Source: Chamaecyparis obtusa (taxonomy: Eukaryota; Streptophyta; Pinopsida; Cupressales; Cupressaceae). From it: a stretch of 64,000 nt of DNA. The position numbers and the translations under genes are program-made. Each line of letters starts with the position of its first letter. Positions within the stretch are counted from its first letter, which is position 1. The notes below the pieces were generated by a model. That model searched no databases, was not told where the DNA came from, and was given only the letters and a program-made list of their open reading frames with translations. The stretch lies in assembly GCA_027943335.1 (NCBI GenBank), contig BSBK01006347.1:310001-374000 (forward strand), read 5' to 3'. This document shows, one piece after another, positions 35,958 to 47,699 of the stretch.

Positions 35958-36516
35958 TATTAGGTATCTGAGCAATTGAACTCAGATCCTTAGGAATCAA
36001 GCTTCATTATGAAGATGGTTCTCGAAATCTCATTAGGTATCTAAGAAATCTAACTCAGATCCCTGGGAATCAAGCTTCATTCTAGAGATGATTCTTGAAA
36101 TATTACTATTAGGTATTTGAAAAATATAACCCAGATCCCTGGGGATCAAGCTTCATTTTTGGAGATGATTCTTGAAATCTCACTACTAGGTATCAGGGCA
36201 ATCTAACCTAGATCCTTGAAATTCAAGGTTTGTTCTGAAGATGGCTCTCAAAACCTCTTTTTAACCGATATCTGGGCAATCTAACCTAGATTTCATAAGA
36301 CTAAGCTTCGTTGTAGAGATATTCCTAAAATTTGTATTAGTTATCATCTGATAGATGGATATTGGGGCAATCTAACCCTGACTCCTAAAGATTGAGCCTT
36401 GTTCTGGGGACAGTCTCATAAAAGGTGATTATTTAACTAGTGTCTTGGCAATCTAACCTAGACTTCTGAGGGTTAAGCTTTATTCTAAAGATAATCTTGA
36501 AAATCTCATTAATTTT
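35958..36516 (+). repeat. Degenerate tandem array before the 3' LTR
   Basis: About seven units of 74-95 bp. Recurring parts are ATTAGGTATCTG, GCAATCTAACCTAGATCC, AATCAAGCTTCATT and GAAGATGATTCTTGAAA. The units at 35958, 36032 and 36108 are the most alike; later ones are more diverged. It ends about 50 bp before the polypurine tract. Confidence 0.88.
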
Positions 36517-36563
36517 TACATCAGACTATTCTTTGAATCAATGCACTGCTCGCACATCAATTC

Positions 36564-36577
36564 AAAGAGAGGAAAAA
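36564..36577 (+). other. Polypurine tract
   Basis: AAAGAGAGGAAAAA directly before the 3' LTR, the expected plus-strand primer for an element on this strand. Confidence 0.9.
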
Positions 36578-37665
36578 TGTAATACCCCAAAATTGACACC
36601 TTGCAACCCTAACCAAATTTGTTGCATTTAGTCTCATTCTATCAACTTTGTGAATCATCAAAGTCCTATTGTACTAGGAAATTCTATCTTCCTAAATTGA
36701 CCCTACTTGACTTAGTGTCAAATGCGAAAAACCCTAAATCTGCATTAATCACATGCTATATTTAATTCCTAAATATTGACTATAATTGGCTAAATAAACC
36801 CTATGATTGATTAATTTAATTATAAAGTCCTAGCACTTTAATTAAATTAAATTCACCCTCTTCAGCTAAAACACATAAAAAGGAATTAAATAATATTTGG
36901 TTTTTAAATAAATATCCTCATTTTAATTATTGAATTTAATTATTCAAATAATGGAGAAAGTTCATTTATGAGGTCATATTATATTTATTTAATCACATAT
37001 TCTCTACAAATCCTCACCCTAGTTCAGAAAAGGAAACTTTGAGTTAACTGGAAATCCAAAAGTGCAGCAAGCTAGTTAACTGCTCCACTCACTCAAAAGG
37101 AAAACATTTGACTGTCTCTCTACAAGAAATTTACCATTCCAAACGGAGCTTCCTTTCAATCTCCACTATTCATCTTGTTCAATCTTGACCATTGATTGAT
37201 TTTGGAATTCTATAAAAGAACTCTCTCATTCTTCATTCATGGGATGCAATTTTTGAGTATCGAATCTTTGTCAAATTATTACCTCAAGTTGTTTGCATTC
37301 AAGCTTTAGCTAATCTCAATTTGCATGCTAGATTAATATCATTTTAGATTAATAATACATCTTAGTTTATCTTAATTGTTCTTAGGTTAATCTCATCTAT
37401 GATTTTCTAGATTAATCTTTCACTCTCATTCTAGGGTAATTGCATTTTACTTTCTAGTTAAATCCTCCATTCTAGTGCTAGTCTATGGTTGTTGGACTCT
37501 CGGTTTTGAGAGCTACTCAAAAACCCTACCTAGATAGGAGGCAATAGGTCGAATGATCCAGGCATGCACAATGAATGATCCCACATTCAGTCTTGTATGT
37601 GACTGATGAGAAATGCCTATGTTGAAGTGTATGGCTAAGTTAGAGGCCCACATTTAGCATATACA
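36578..37665 (+). repeat. 3' LTR of nested Tat-type element
   Basis: 1088 bp, the same length as the 5' LTR, TG...CA ends, followed by the TCATC target duplication at 37666-37670. Confidence 0.94.
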
Positions 37666-37670
37666 TCATC

Positions 37671-40600
37671 CAGTTGATCTCTTTTGGAAAAGGACATCTT
37701 TTAGATTTATCACTTTATTTTTTTAATTTTATTCTTTGGTTTCTTGATAATCTTTTTCAAGGATTCTCATTGTTTCTCTCCTCAAAGTTTCCATGATCTC
37801 ATTATATCATGGTGTGTTGCGAATGGGGGCAATCTGGGGTAAGGTATTTGATCTTTTCTCTTTCTTTTGGTGATTCAGTCAAATGTAACCCATGCACGTC
37901 CAACATGTGATCTTTTCAGGTTACATGGTGAACCTAGGAAATATCATTTTTTTTTGGATTTCCCAGCATCATTTCCACCATGGCTCCTCCTTGGAAACCC
38001 TTGTGTGTTTGTTGTTTCAGTCCTATGCAACATTTGTGACAAAGCCTTGAGTTCCTAGTAACCTTGGTAGGTCTCTAATGTTTTTTAATCAAACTAAGTT
38101 CTCAAAACTAGATGGTGGTATTTCATCCTAGAATACCCTGCGCTCAAGCTTCAAGAAAAATCCCCCCATTAATCCCCAACTAAAGTCTCATCCAAAAACC
38201 TAAGCAATCCTAACAATCCACAAAAAATCTAAGTTCAAAACAAAAATCCTCATTAATCCAACCATCACTTACAAACCTATCTCCCTAGAATCTATCCCCT
38301 CTCCACAAACAACCCCTCATTCTGATGCACTCCTGAAACAATAATCCCATCATGTTTCCCAATTTATTAAAACCAAAGATTTTATTTATGAAAGTGTTCC
38401 CCCCTCCCCATCCTAGTTAGCCTCTCATAGTGAGGGTTCATTTGGGATTTGATATGCTTCATATATGCATATTGCCTCCACATTTTTCATCCCCCATCCC
38501 CATCTCATTCACATTCATCTTTTCTTACCTTCATTTTTTCTTTCATTCATTTTTCATTTACATACATTCTAGTGTGAATTCATTCTAGGTTGCATTCATT
38601 TTTAAAATTGCATTTAGGTTGCATTTCTTGAATTCTTTAGAGTTCTAATCATCTCATTAATTAGTTCATTAATCATTATTTGCATTAAGTACATTCATTT
38701 TTTATCTAGTTCATTTTAGTTGCCTCACGTTCATTGCATTTAGTATAGTTTGCATTCATTTCTTAGCTTTGTGCATTTAATCCATTTTAAGTGTTCATTT
38801 TTAGGTGAGTAGTTAATAACATGTGCATTGTTAATAATTTTTATTAGCTTGCATTATTAAATCATTTTTATTAGCTTTCACTGTTAAGCCATTTTCATTC
38901 ATTTAATTATCTTGCATTGTTAAGTCATTTGCATTTTTTAAATCATTTAGTTATCTTTCATTCTTTACATCATTTAAATGTTACCATATTTTCATGCTCA
39001 TTCAATTGGTAGTCTATTTTCTATATGAGTGACAATAGTACCCTAGTTTTCATTATTAAATGATCTTGTTTAGTTTTGTGTTCATTTCATTGGGCTATAA
39101 ACTGAAAGTACATGTAAAATAAAAGAAAGATCTACATCTAAAGAATTATATGTGTATACGCTGAATCATAATTGTCTAAACATGAAAAGCTTATGTGTAC
39201 TGTACAAAGAAAGGAATGAAAATAAAGTTATATGGGCTCACATAGGCCATGAGCATAGCCAGCTCCTAGAAAGATTTGGATAATTACACACATACATAAG
39301 TAAATCAACATAAGAAACAAGATACCAAACATTGTCTGAAGAGATGATGGAATGTTATCTCGGGTGTGAATCCAGTGTGCTCATGTTTGATCCAAAACCT
39401 GCAAGGAAGAGAGAGATGGGGGTTAGATCTAAGAGATCTAAGAAATGCATGACATCCTATTACCTATCCATACTTACATTTATGCATGTGCATAATAGGC
39501 CATACCTATCTAGAAGGGAACCATGCTCCAAGACATCTGTACTTAGAAGGATGCTACAAGAAGAAGAAGATAACATGTTTTCACTAACTTGTTTGTTCCA
39601 TGTGAAGGTACAAAAGAAGTTGTGACATTATTTCTTACCCTTACTCAGACAATAGAGGTAATGAGAGGATGGCCATTCTAAAATTCCATCCTTAAAGTAT
39701 AATTATTGTCTGGAAAATAGCAATCATAAAGTGCTAAAATATAATGAATGATGTTGCCTTGTAATGTGGGCACTATTAGGAAGCCCTCAAATCTCCTTGA
39801 CAAAACCCACATCACAGGCCAGGAGCACCCATGATCAAGTGTCAAGCCCTCCTAGTACCCCACATTGAAGCTGTGAGGGTTATTAGGAGCCCCATTTCCA
39901 TGGAGTTCCTAATCATCCCCACAATCCCAAGGAGGAGCACTAGTCCATGAGAAGGTAGAAAATTGGGCTCTCCAAGGGAAAGCCTCCTAGAGACACCTTT
40001 GGAGAACATCAATTTGCAACACAAGGACACTTTTGGGATACACACCTTCAAATGGATACAAGGCAGTTCAAGTACAGAGAGCATGGGAGCACCACCAAAC
40101 AATGAAAGGTCAACATCAAAGGGTACAAAATATCCATGAAAAGCCACCATGGGAAAAGTAATGGTGCATCAATGACATTTAAGTACCAATACATCAAAGG
40201 GAGCAGTCATAATGAGAATTAATCAACAACAATTAGATGATTGCCTCTTTAAGAGATACTCTATCAAATGGAAATTATAATGATGTATCATCAAATGAGC
40301 ATGTATATATGATAATGGTGTCTCCAAACAGGCATAAGAGCATGATAAATGTGCATGGAAAATAATCATCAGGTGAACCATTGTTGTGGATGCACCATCC
40401 AAACAATACAACAAAAACATCAAATGTTGTTGTTACATTTGATGTTGTTGTGGCACCATTTCAAATGGAGCATCCACAACAATGATCCAAATCATATCAT
40501 AAAACCATGGTGCCCCAATACAAAATGATGTAGTCATGATCAAGCATCCATGTAACATGCAATGAATCCTACAAGTAATCATCCAGGAAGAACTATAACA

Positions 40601-43600
40601 AGAGATGCAATGATGGGTTATCTACATCAAGTGATGGAGGTAGCTTCACTATGAATCAAATACAAAGGACAAAAAGGAATCCATGAGATTCAAATATCTC
40701 AGTAAGTACAAATTGTGGATATGTAAGTACACTAAAATTTGTATCCTAGTTTACGTCATGCATTACCATAGTACCATCAATAGGGTCAATAATAATGAAG
40801 CATGGGGTTTTAAAAGATATATATATAAATTTGCATAAGTAATGAGTCAAATAAAAGTGAGACAACAACAAATGGTGGATGATCAAGCATCTACAAAAGC
40901 AATGATGCCTCAAATCATAATATGGCAATTCAAATACTGATAAAAAATCAACAACATAACCTCATGGTACAGATTTAATGATGCAATGTGGTACTCTCAA
41001 TACATATTCCATTGCTTTGAAGCATCATAATACCATTTCATTCAACATCATCAAGCATAAAGCATCAATAAGCACAACATCAGTGATGCAAGTTACAAAA
41101 GTGGGACATTAGCATATATGATGAGGAAGCATCAATATCATAGTACCAGGAAGAGAAGTGAATCCATGACCTCATTTACAGACACCACTGTACTAGAAAA
41201 ATCCAATCATCAAATAGAGTAATAATAATACCCTAGCTCCATACATGAAGGAAAATAGTGAAGGGAAATACACATCCAACATGAATAGCAATGACAATAG
41301 CTCATAGGTTGTGAATTAGATCAAAGAACAATAATGCTAGATGAAGCCTCATAGTAATAATATGTAAATAGTGATACTTAAGCATGACGCCATCAATGGA
41401 AGCTCCATGCAATGGAGAAAATAGTAAAAGGAAACCTTCTAAATACAGATCCAACAAGTTTAAAGCATGGGTTATGCCAAATCAAACAAAGAGTAACATT
41501 GGTTCTAGCATGAGCTATGCAAATGATGGAGCATCAATGATTTCACAAGTAATAGTGAAAAATGATGCTCGCGGCATCATAAACATCATATATAGATATA
41601 GAAAATCAATGATCACAATATCATCAAAGTATATCATTATGCAAAAAAAGTAAAGAGACAGAAGAATTAATGATGTGCTAGTTTAAAAATAGGTTGTGAA
41701 TCAAACAAGTAACAACAATGAAAAATGGAGCATCAGTAATTTTATAGAGACCCCATAGCACAGGCTATGCAAATTAAAAAGTTTTACAAAGAAGTGAGAT
41801 TCAAATATGGCTCTCAGCCTAAGAGATCTTTCATCTTTCACCAATCACATCAAATGATCAAACAATCATACAACATATCAATGGTTTCCTAATAGCTCAT
41901 GGGCTATCAAGTATTTCATTCAAATAGCAGTAGGATAAACCATAAACTCAAATATCAAAAGGAATTTAACATGATTCCACAGATACAATGTAAGGATGAG
42001 GAAGCAATCACCAACTTGTGGCCTCAAATAATCATGATGTAGCTCATATAGTGAACAATCATCAAATAATGCCAGATAATTATGCCCTGGCCCACATAAA
42101 AAATCATGCATTGAATCATTATGCAATAATAGTAAATCATTGATTCCCTAGATCATTAGAGAAAAAAATAATGATGGCTCGAGATCTCATGAAGAAAATG
42201 AAATGATCAAAGAAACAAATGATCACCTACCTTAGTTTTTATAGACTTTCCATCATCAGAGATACATTCACAAAGCATGGTCCAATAGAGGAAACATTTC
42301 AAATGCATTAGCACTGATGACATGTTTAGGCCCAAGCCTTCCTTACAACCAAAATGGCATGAAATAATGGAGCCCAATCTCATAGCCTCAAGCATGTTTT
42401 AGGGTTATGTCTTTAAGATATAAAATTCCAACCTTGCTTAAGTAAAGCCTTTTCTCTAAGTATTAATGCTTTATTAAAATACTTTTAAGGATAAGTGGGA
42501 AATATAACAACAATGACCCACCCCCCTTAGACCCTAGGTAATATTTGTTAAAGGGAAGTAACTAAAATGTAAAATCATGCTCTCTCTTTGTTAAGATATT
42601 AGACAAATGATGTTTTTATAAATCATTTTGTTAAATATCATTTATTAAGCATGATTGGGGGAGGGTAGGCTAGGTTGGATTTTGATTTGATAGAGCATAA
42701 ATTTTACTGCATATATTCTAATATTTTCTCTTCTCACCTACCCCTATAAATCTAGGATTCATGTCATCTAGATTTGAGTGGCATCTATGGAACTACCCAA
42801 GATTTTGTCAGATTCTTCAGAGAATCCCCTCCATACCAATTCTAGATTTGGTGGAGCTAGACATGGTGAATTTACAAAACTCTTGGATATGCAAATTTTG
42901 AGGTTTCACCTATATATACCTCTCACACTTTGTGATTGAGGTAGTTCTTCCATTCTATCTCGCTCTGAGATTTGAATTTTTGTAGCTCTCAATGATATAG
43001 ATTGTATTTGGCCTCCTTTTTACTGAAATATACAATATTAGTCCTTGTTCCTACTTATTTTTGAGTTTTCTATTGAATTCCATGTCAAGGTTATTGTGAT
43101 ATAGTTATATCCTTTACTTTGCATGTGTGTTCAAATTGAATATTCAGAAAAGTGTTTTGTTATTTTCAGTCCTAATATGTGTACATTTAGGTTTTTAAGT
43201 TGTGGAAGATCTTTCCCTTCTTTTTACTTTGGTACCTCTTTATTTCAAGGAATATCAAAACAATAGGGTCAATTTGTGAGTTACAAAGTTATATTTCAAG
43301 TTTCATTGTGAAAATTTCCTCAATTTGTGGATCTTTAAAAATTGGTGAATCACCTAGTTTTCCTTTTAGTTATTTCAATTCATGCATTCTCTTCCCTTTT
43401 AATCCAAAATTTAGTTTAAGTTTCTAGGTGATTCAAGGGGAAGCTGGCCCCTAATCCAAAGGTTTAATTAATCATAGATTCCCCATAACCTGAAAGTATT
43501 CCCATGTTTCGCAAGATTGTTGAGTTTCATACTTATCTCTTTCAGGTGCAATCCTTAGTGACAATAGTTTTTTACATGCTCAGTGGGACAGAGACTCGTT

Positions 43601-43743
43601 AAGCCTTAATTCTAAGATAGTTCCATATGAGTTATTATTTGGTATGATAAGTGACTATTTTTTTATATCATACTTGGTGACTCTAATCTCATTTCATGTA
43701 GATCAACCTTTAAGCTTATGAGTTGGATTCCAACCAGGTAGAG
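37671..43743. other. Unassigned AT-rich DNA
   Basis: The first part should be the resumed 3' tail of the Tat remnant of 21102-26337. Region 38450-39000 is low-complexity with many CATTCATTT/GCATT phrases. Region 39700-42200 is rich in short GCATCAAT/AATGATG phrases without a fixed period. Region 42500-43700 has LTR-like texture but no partner. No gene is supported. The minus frame at 39842-40150 matches nothing I know. Confidence 0.45.
40379..40484. repeat. Long imperfect inverted repeat (hairpin)
   Basis: Arms of 48 and 49 bp around a 9-nt loop. The outer 15 bases pair perfectly (CATTGTTGTGGATGC with its complement), and the inner ten also (ACATCAAATG with its complement); the middle pairs imperfectly. 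If transcribed it would give a stem of plant microRNA-precursor size; it could equally be a small fold-back transposon. Confidence 0.85.
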
Positions 43744-43925
43744 AAAGAATCATTTTACATATATAGGATTCTTTTCTATAATCTACAAACCTAGAAATAA
43801 TTTAATCTCTCCAAACATTGACATCTCAAATTCCTTTCTCATTTCATCAACAAAAGATTTGAAATTCATATCATGTCCTCTAAAGATTATGTCATCAACA
43901 AAAATTTCAGCAATCAAAATACATT
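43744..43925 (-). pseudogene. Copia reverse transcriptase fragment, inverted
   Basis: On the minus strand: ILIAEIFVDDIIFRG, FVDEMRKEFEMSMFGE, IKLFLGL, then a TAG where the copia family has Gln. This is the catalytic VDD box and the segment after it of a Ty1/copia RT. It lies head-to-head with the plus-strand fragment starting at 43899, so the two halves of one pol have been inverted relative to each other. Confidence 0.82.
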
Positions 43926-44711
43926 AAGGAAGTGTTAAAGAATTTTGGCATGGAAGATTCAAAACTAGTAGGAACACCGATGGTAATAGGATGTAAGTTG
44001 ACAAAGGATGATGAGTCAACCAAGGTAAATCATACACTGTACAGATCAATGATTGGAAAAATGATGTATGTGGTACATAGTAGGCCTGATATAGCACATG
44101 CAGTTGGGATTGTGGCAAGAATTTCTGCCAATCCTAAAGATTCACATATTGTTGTTGTTAAAAGGATTTTGAGATACTTGAAGAAGACAAAAGACTATGG
44201 TTTATGGTACACAAAGGAAGGAAAATTTGAACTCCAAGTTTACACTGATGCAGATTGGGCTAGAAACATTGATGACCAAAAGAGCACAACTGGTGGAGCA
44301 TTATTTTTAGGAGAAAGGCTTGTGACTTAGATAAGCAAGAAACAAGCATGCATTTGTTAGTCTACTATTGAAGAAGAGTATGTTGCTACTACTACAAATT
44401 GTTCAAATATTGCTTGGATAAAACAAGTGTTGGAAGGAATGAATGAGGTGATCACTAACCTAGTGATTATATATTGTGACAAAAATAGTGCTATATATAT
44501 TTCAAAGAATCTAGCGATGCATTCAAAAATAAATCACATATCTATTAAGTATCACTACTTAAGGGAACAAGTTCAAGACAAGCGGGTGAAACTAGAATTT
44601 GTAAAATCTAAAGAACAACTTACTGATATTTTTACCAAGCCCTTACCAAAGGACACTTTTGAGTATTTGAGGACTAGACTAGGGGTCCGTCCCCTGTCTA
44701 TCGCTCACTAA
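43899..44711 (+). pseudogene. Copia RT C-terminus and RNase H
   Basis: The frame enters at FQQSKYIKEVLKNFGM, continues MIGKMMYVVHSRPDIAHAVG, ILRYLKKTKDYGLWY, then RNase H: YTDADWARNIDDQKSTTGG, a region with stops where SKKQACIC is seen, IIYCDKNSAIYISKN, HSKINHISIKYHYLREQV and DIFTKPLPKDTFEYLR, ending with a TAA after SIAH. These are the last segments of a Ty1/copia polyprotein; the RNase H Asp in YTDAD and in IYCDKNSA are kept. In-frame stops are two TAG near 44328 and 44359. Confidence 0.93.
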
Positions 44712-45183
44712 GGTGATCAAGAGGTTGCATTAACCTATACTTTATCAGAAAATTATTCATGTTTATGCACATAGCTCACACTTTAGGATTTCTAAGGTTG
44801 TGAAAGATTGTATAAGCTGGAACAAAGAATTGTATATCAATACATGAAGGTACTTAATCTAGATCGGACAACACAGAATAATTTGGCTATTGAAGAGCTA
44901 TTTATTTTATTTGGCATTTTTGTCAAAGGGAGAGGAACTTCATATGAAATATCTATTGATGAGAACATGGAACATGAGAAAGATTTAGAAAGATGAGAAA
45001 GATCAAATCCACAGGGAGAGTCTACATGGAATGTTGTTTGTAGTGATTAAACATATAAAATATCAAGCTAGGGAGAGCTTACAAGGCTACAACATTTATG
45101 TACATAGTTGTAGAATACATGTTTGGTATGTGTATATCATATTTCATATTTTTTGTGTTTCCATCAATGCCAAAGGGAGATAT
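44712..45183 (+). other. Copia 3' untranslated region with polypurine tract
   Basis: A 62-codon frame at 44808-44996 has no family I recognise. The tract CCAAAGGGAGA at 45170-45180 precedes the LTR; CAATGCCAAAGGGAGAT is the usual wording before a plant copia 3' LTR. Confidence 0.7.
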
Positions 45184-46692
45184 TGATGACCTACAACTGA
45201 TTGAATGTCTAGATGAACTGAAGGAACAATGATTAGAGATCACCAAGCTATTCAAGTAATATATAAGATGATTAAATCAGTCAATATGTTGTCATTGATG
45301 TCAACTAGTTTTGACTATACTTATGATGATAGTTACAAACATCTGAATATTTGTAGAAGGGATAAATGGTGAAGAAATGAGATATCTACTTAAGGAAAAG
45401 ATGGATATGATAGATAAGGATAAGGTATACATTGGGTAACTTATTGATGATTCTATGGCTTTATATTGTTGACTTTGGCATGTTACATTAATCTATTATG
45501 AAGAAGAGATTTGAATTGAACAAGTTAATGTGGTCAGTAATTGAAGAATTTTGTATACACCGAGCCAGTGCAGTGTATACCGAGTGATAGTAATAACTGA
45601 GTTAGTTATCATTGATGCATTTAGTATTAACTGAGTATGGATGAAAACATTAAATGCTAAGAACAATCGACTGAAATTGATGAGATGGAAATTGTTATGA
45701 TTTTGAGGTTAAAGATGAAGTTAGTTATAAGATCCTTGACCGACATAATTTAGAGATGATCTAAAGGATGAGATTGAAACATGTTATGGACACATTTTCC
45801 GAGGAAGGTTTAAGCAAAAAAATGGATGAAGGAGATTAAGAGGCAAAATTTGATGGCTGATATGAAAACAATTTACTTATCTATTTAAGAGACATGAGTT
45901 TCATTGTTGAAACATGCCAGACAAATAGAGATTGTAGAGATTTCATGTGAAGACTTTATTCATGCATTCCTGATCAAACTAGTTACAAATAGAACCAAGC
46001 TACAGACATTACCGAGCATCAAAGAACTATTTACCAAGTGAAGTAAGTTGGAGAAATATTGAGGAAGTGAATTGATTAATGATCAGATGAGTTTTTTGAG
46101 CATAGCATAGATCTAAATATTTTCAATTGAGTTCTATTTGAATTAGATCAAAAGTGTATCAGTTTAACGATTGATTCGGAAAAATATCTTAACCGAGTGG
46201 ACTTAATAGTCTTATTGTATTTCCATATGACATTCATTGAATGTTAATTGTTATCTTGTTGACCCCATAGTGAATGTTGGTCAAGAGTTAACTGTTATTG
46301 ATAAATCCTCTAACCAGGTCACACCTAACAGTGTGCATTGTAACCTTTAACAAGGTTGGCTTCTAACTGAGCTCACTTCAGAAGAGTAAAATATTTTGGG
46401 TTATCGATCCCAAGTGATTTTTCCCTTAGCAGGGTTTCCACATTAAATCAATGTATTATGTGTTATTTTTTATCATTATTTTTCTATCATACTTTACATA
46501 CTGCATAGTTGATTTAATCGGTAATCACAATTTCAATAATTACTGGTATTCCGTAAATGAATAGATAGATTGATATTTTATCTTACTAAGTTGTTTATAT
46601 TATTAAATTTTTTTTGAAAAGTACATCTGAGAGTTTGGGACTGTAGAATAGCTAATTTAACTAATTCACCCCCCCTCTTAGTTATTCTAACA
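45184..46692 (+). repeat. 3' LTR of the copia element
   Basis: About 1509 bp from TGATGACC to TTCTAACA, placed by the polypurine tract on the left and the CACCCCCCCTCTTAGTT end typical of plant copia LTRs on the right. No second copy exists in the window, so the left half of this element was lost or rearranged. Confidence 0.72.
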
Positions 46693-46696
46693 AGAG

Positions 46697-46700
46697 CTAC
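46697..46700. repeat. Candidate 4-bp target duplication, left copy
   Basis: CTAC directly before the inverted-repeat element; repeated at 47697-47700. Confidence 0.5.
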
Positions 46701-47696
46701 GGGTGACACCACAATAGTGGGTTACATGATTATAGACAGGCTGATTTTTTCTGAAATAACACATTTTTAATAAGATATTATGATTTAAGCCTTAAGAGGT
46801 TCTATTTGAAGGAATTAATTACAAATGGTTGCCTCAAAGCCTCTTCAATAAAAAAAAATATTGATATAACATATATACTCATCATTCATACCTACAATGG
46901 AGTCTCCTTCGCACCTATTAAAATGGTGAAAAAAAATCACTTCGACTTTATCTTTTGGCAGATCAAATGAATCCATTTGAAAAATCTATCAATGTATTAA
47001 GGTACCACTGAGAAAAATCTTTCAAAATATTATAATGTTAATATATATTAAATTTATTATGATTTTGTAATTTTAGTTTTACTAAACATAGATATTTCAT
47101 TATATGTCTACCTCTGTGTTTGAAACTTGTGGAAAAATAGTGAATAAGAGAAAAAAAATTTCTAAAAAATATCTATTCCCTAGGTATTTAAGTTCTCTTT
47201 CTATGAAAAAAAATAAAAAATGAAATTGGACAAATACACGACAAGTTATAAGCTATGTAGTCAAGGTATGTCAAAAATACAGTTTAGTCAACTTCAAATG
47301 TTAATAAAATATGAAATAATCATAAGAATTTTATCAAAAACAATTGAATGCCCTTTGTATGGATTTTAAAAACTAAATTCGAAAGAATCACATTGATATC
47401 TATTTTAGAAAAAAAGTTATGCTCTATGAAAATAATGTAACTCTTTGAAAATGACATTTTTAACAACATACCAATTTTTGTGGGAGAAAGAAAAAATGAT
47501 TCAAATAAATTCCAAAATAAAAACAAAAAATATATTTGGAATCTAGAGAGAAAATCTTAAAAGACTCTAATTTACTTCATCTTCCAATTTCAAACAGTTT
47601 AATGAAAATATGCATCTGAACTGAAAGTTTTTTCAAAATGTAGAGTTTAGTGTCTGTTCAAGAAAAAAAGTGTAACCCACTATTGTGGGTTCACCC
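46701..47696. mobile_element. Non-autonomous terminal-inverted-repeat element, about 1 kb
   Basis: Ends are 26-bp inverted repeats (46701-46726 and 47671-47696) with two mismatches: the left starts GGGTGACACCAC and the right ends GTGGGTTCACCC. The interior is AT-rich and has no transposase frame. It separates the copia LTR from the Gag frame of the outer Tat-type element, and CTAC flanks both sides. I do not assign a superfamily, because a 4-bp duplication fits none of the common plant ones well. Confidence 0.78.
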
Positions 47697-47699
47697 CTA

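Larger units (their letters stand above)
26338..37665 (+). mobile_element. Tat-type Ty3/gypsy element, internally deleted, nested
   Basis: Complete unit of 11.3 kb with two 1088-bp LTRs, TG...CA ends, a primer-site-like leader, a polypurine tract and a perfect 5-bp target duplication. The interior keeps a Gag-like frame and two ends of integrase, but protease, RT, RNase H and the integrase core are missing, so it must have depended on another element for movement. It also carries an antisense ORF and two tandem-repeat arrays between integrase and the 3' LTR. LTRs are about 96% identical in the stretch I compared. The integrase C-terminus and the downstream tail resemble the older Tat remnant it inserted into. 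Confidence 0.93.

Noticed and set aside
35958..36516. CRISPR-like array
   Set aside because: Units are contiguous and diverged, with no spacers or constant repeats, in a plant retrotransposon.
5700..43010. GTAGCTCTCAAT shared by 5730, 9460 and 42980 as a dispersed regulatory motif
   Set aside because: Only about 12 bases match and flanks do not align, so chance in AT-rich DNA is likely.
44808..44996. 62-codon frame after copia RNase H as an extra gene
   Set aside because: Lies in the 3' untranslated region after the pol stop; no family recognised.
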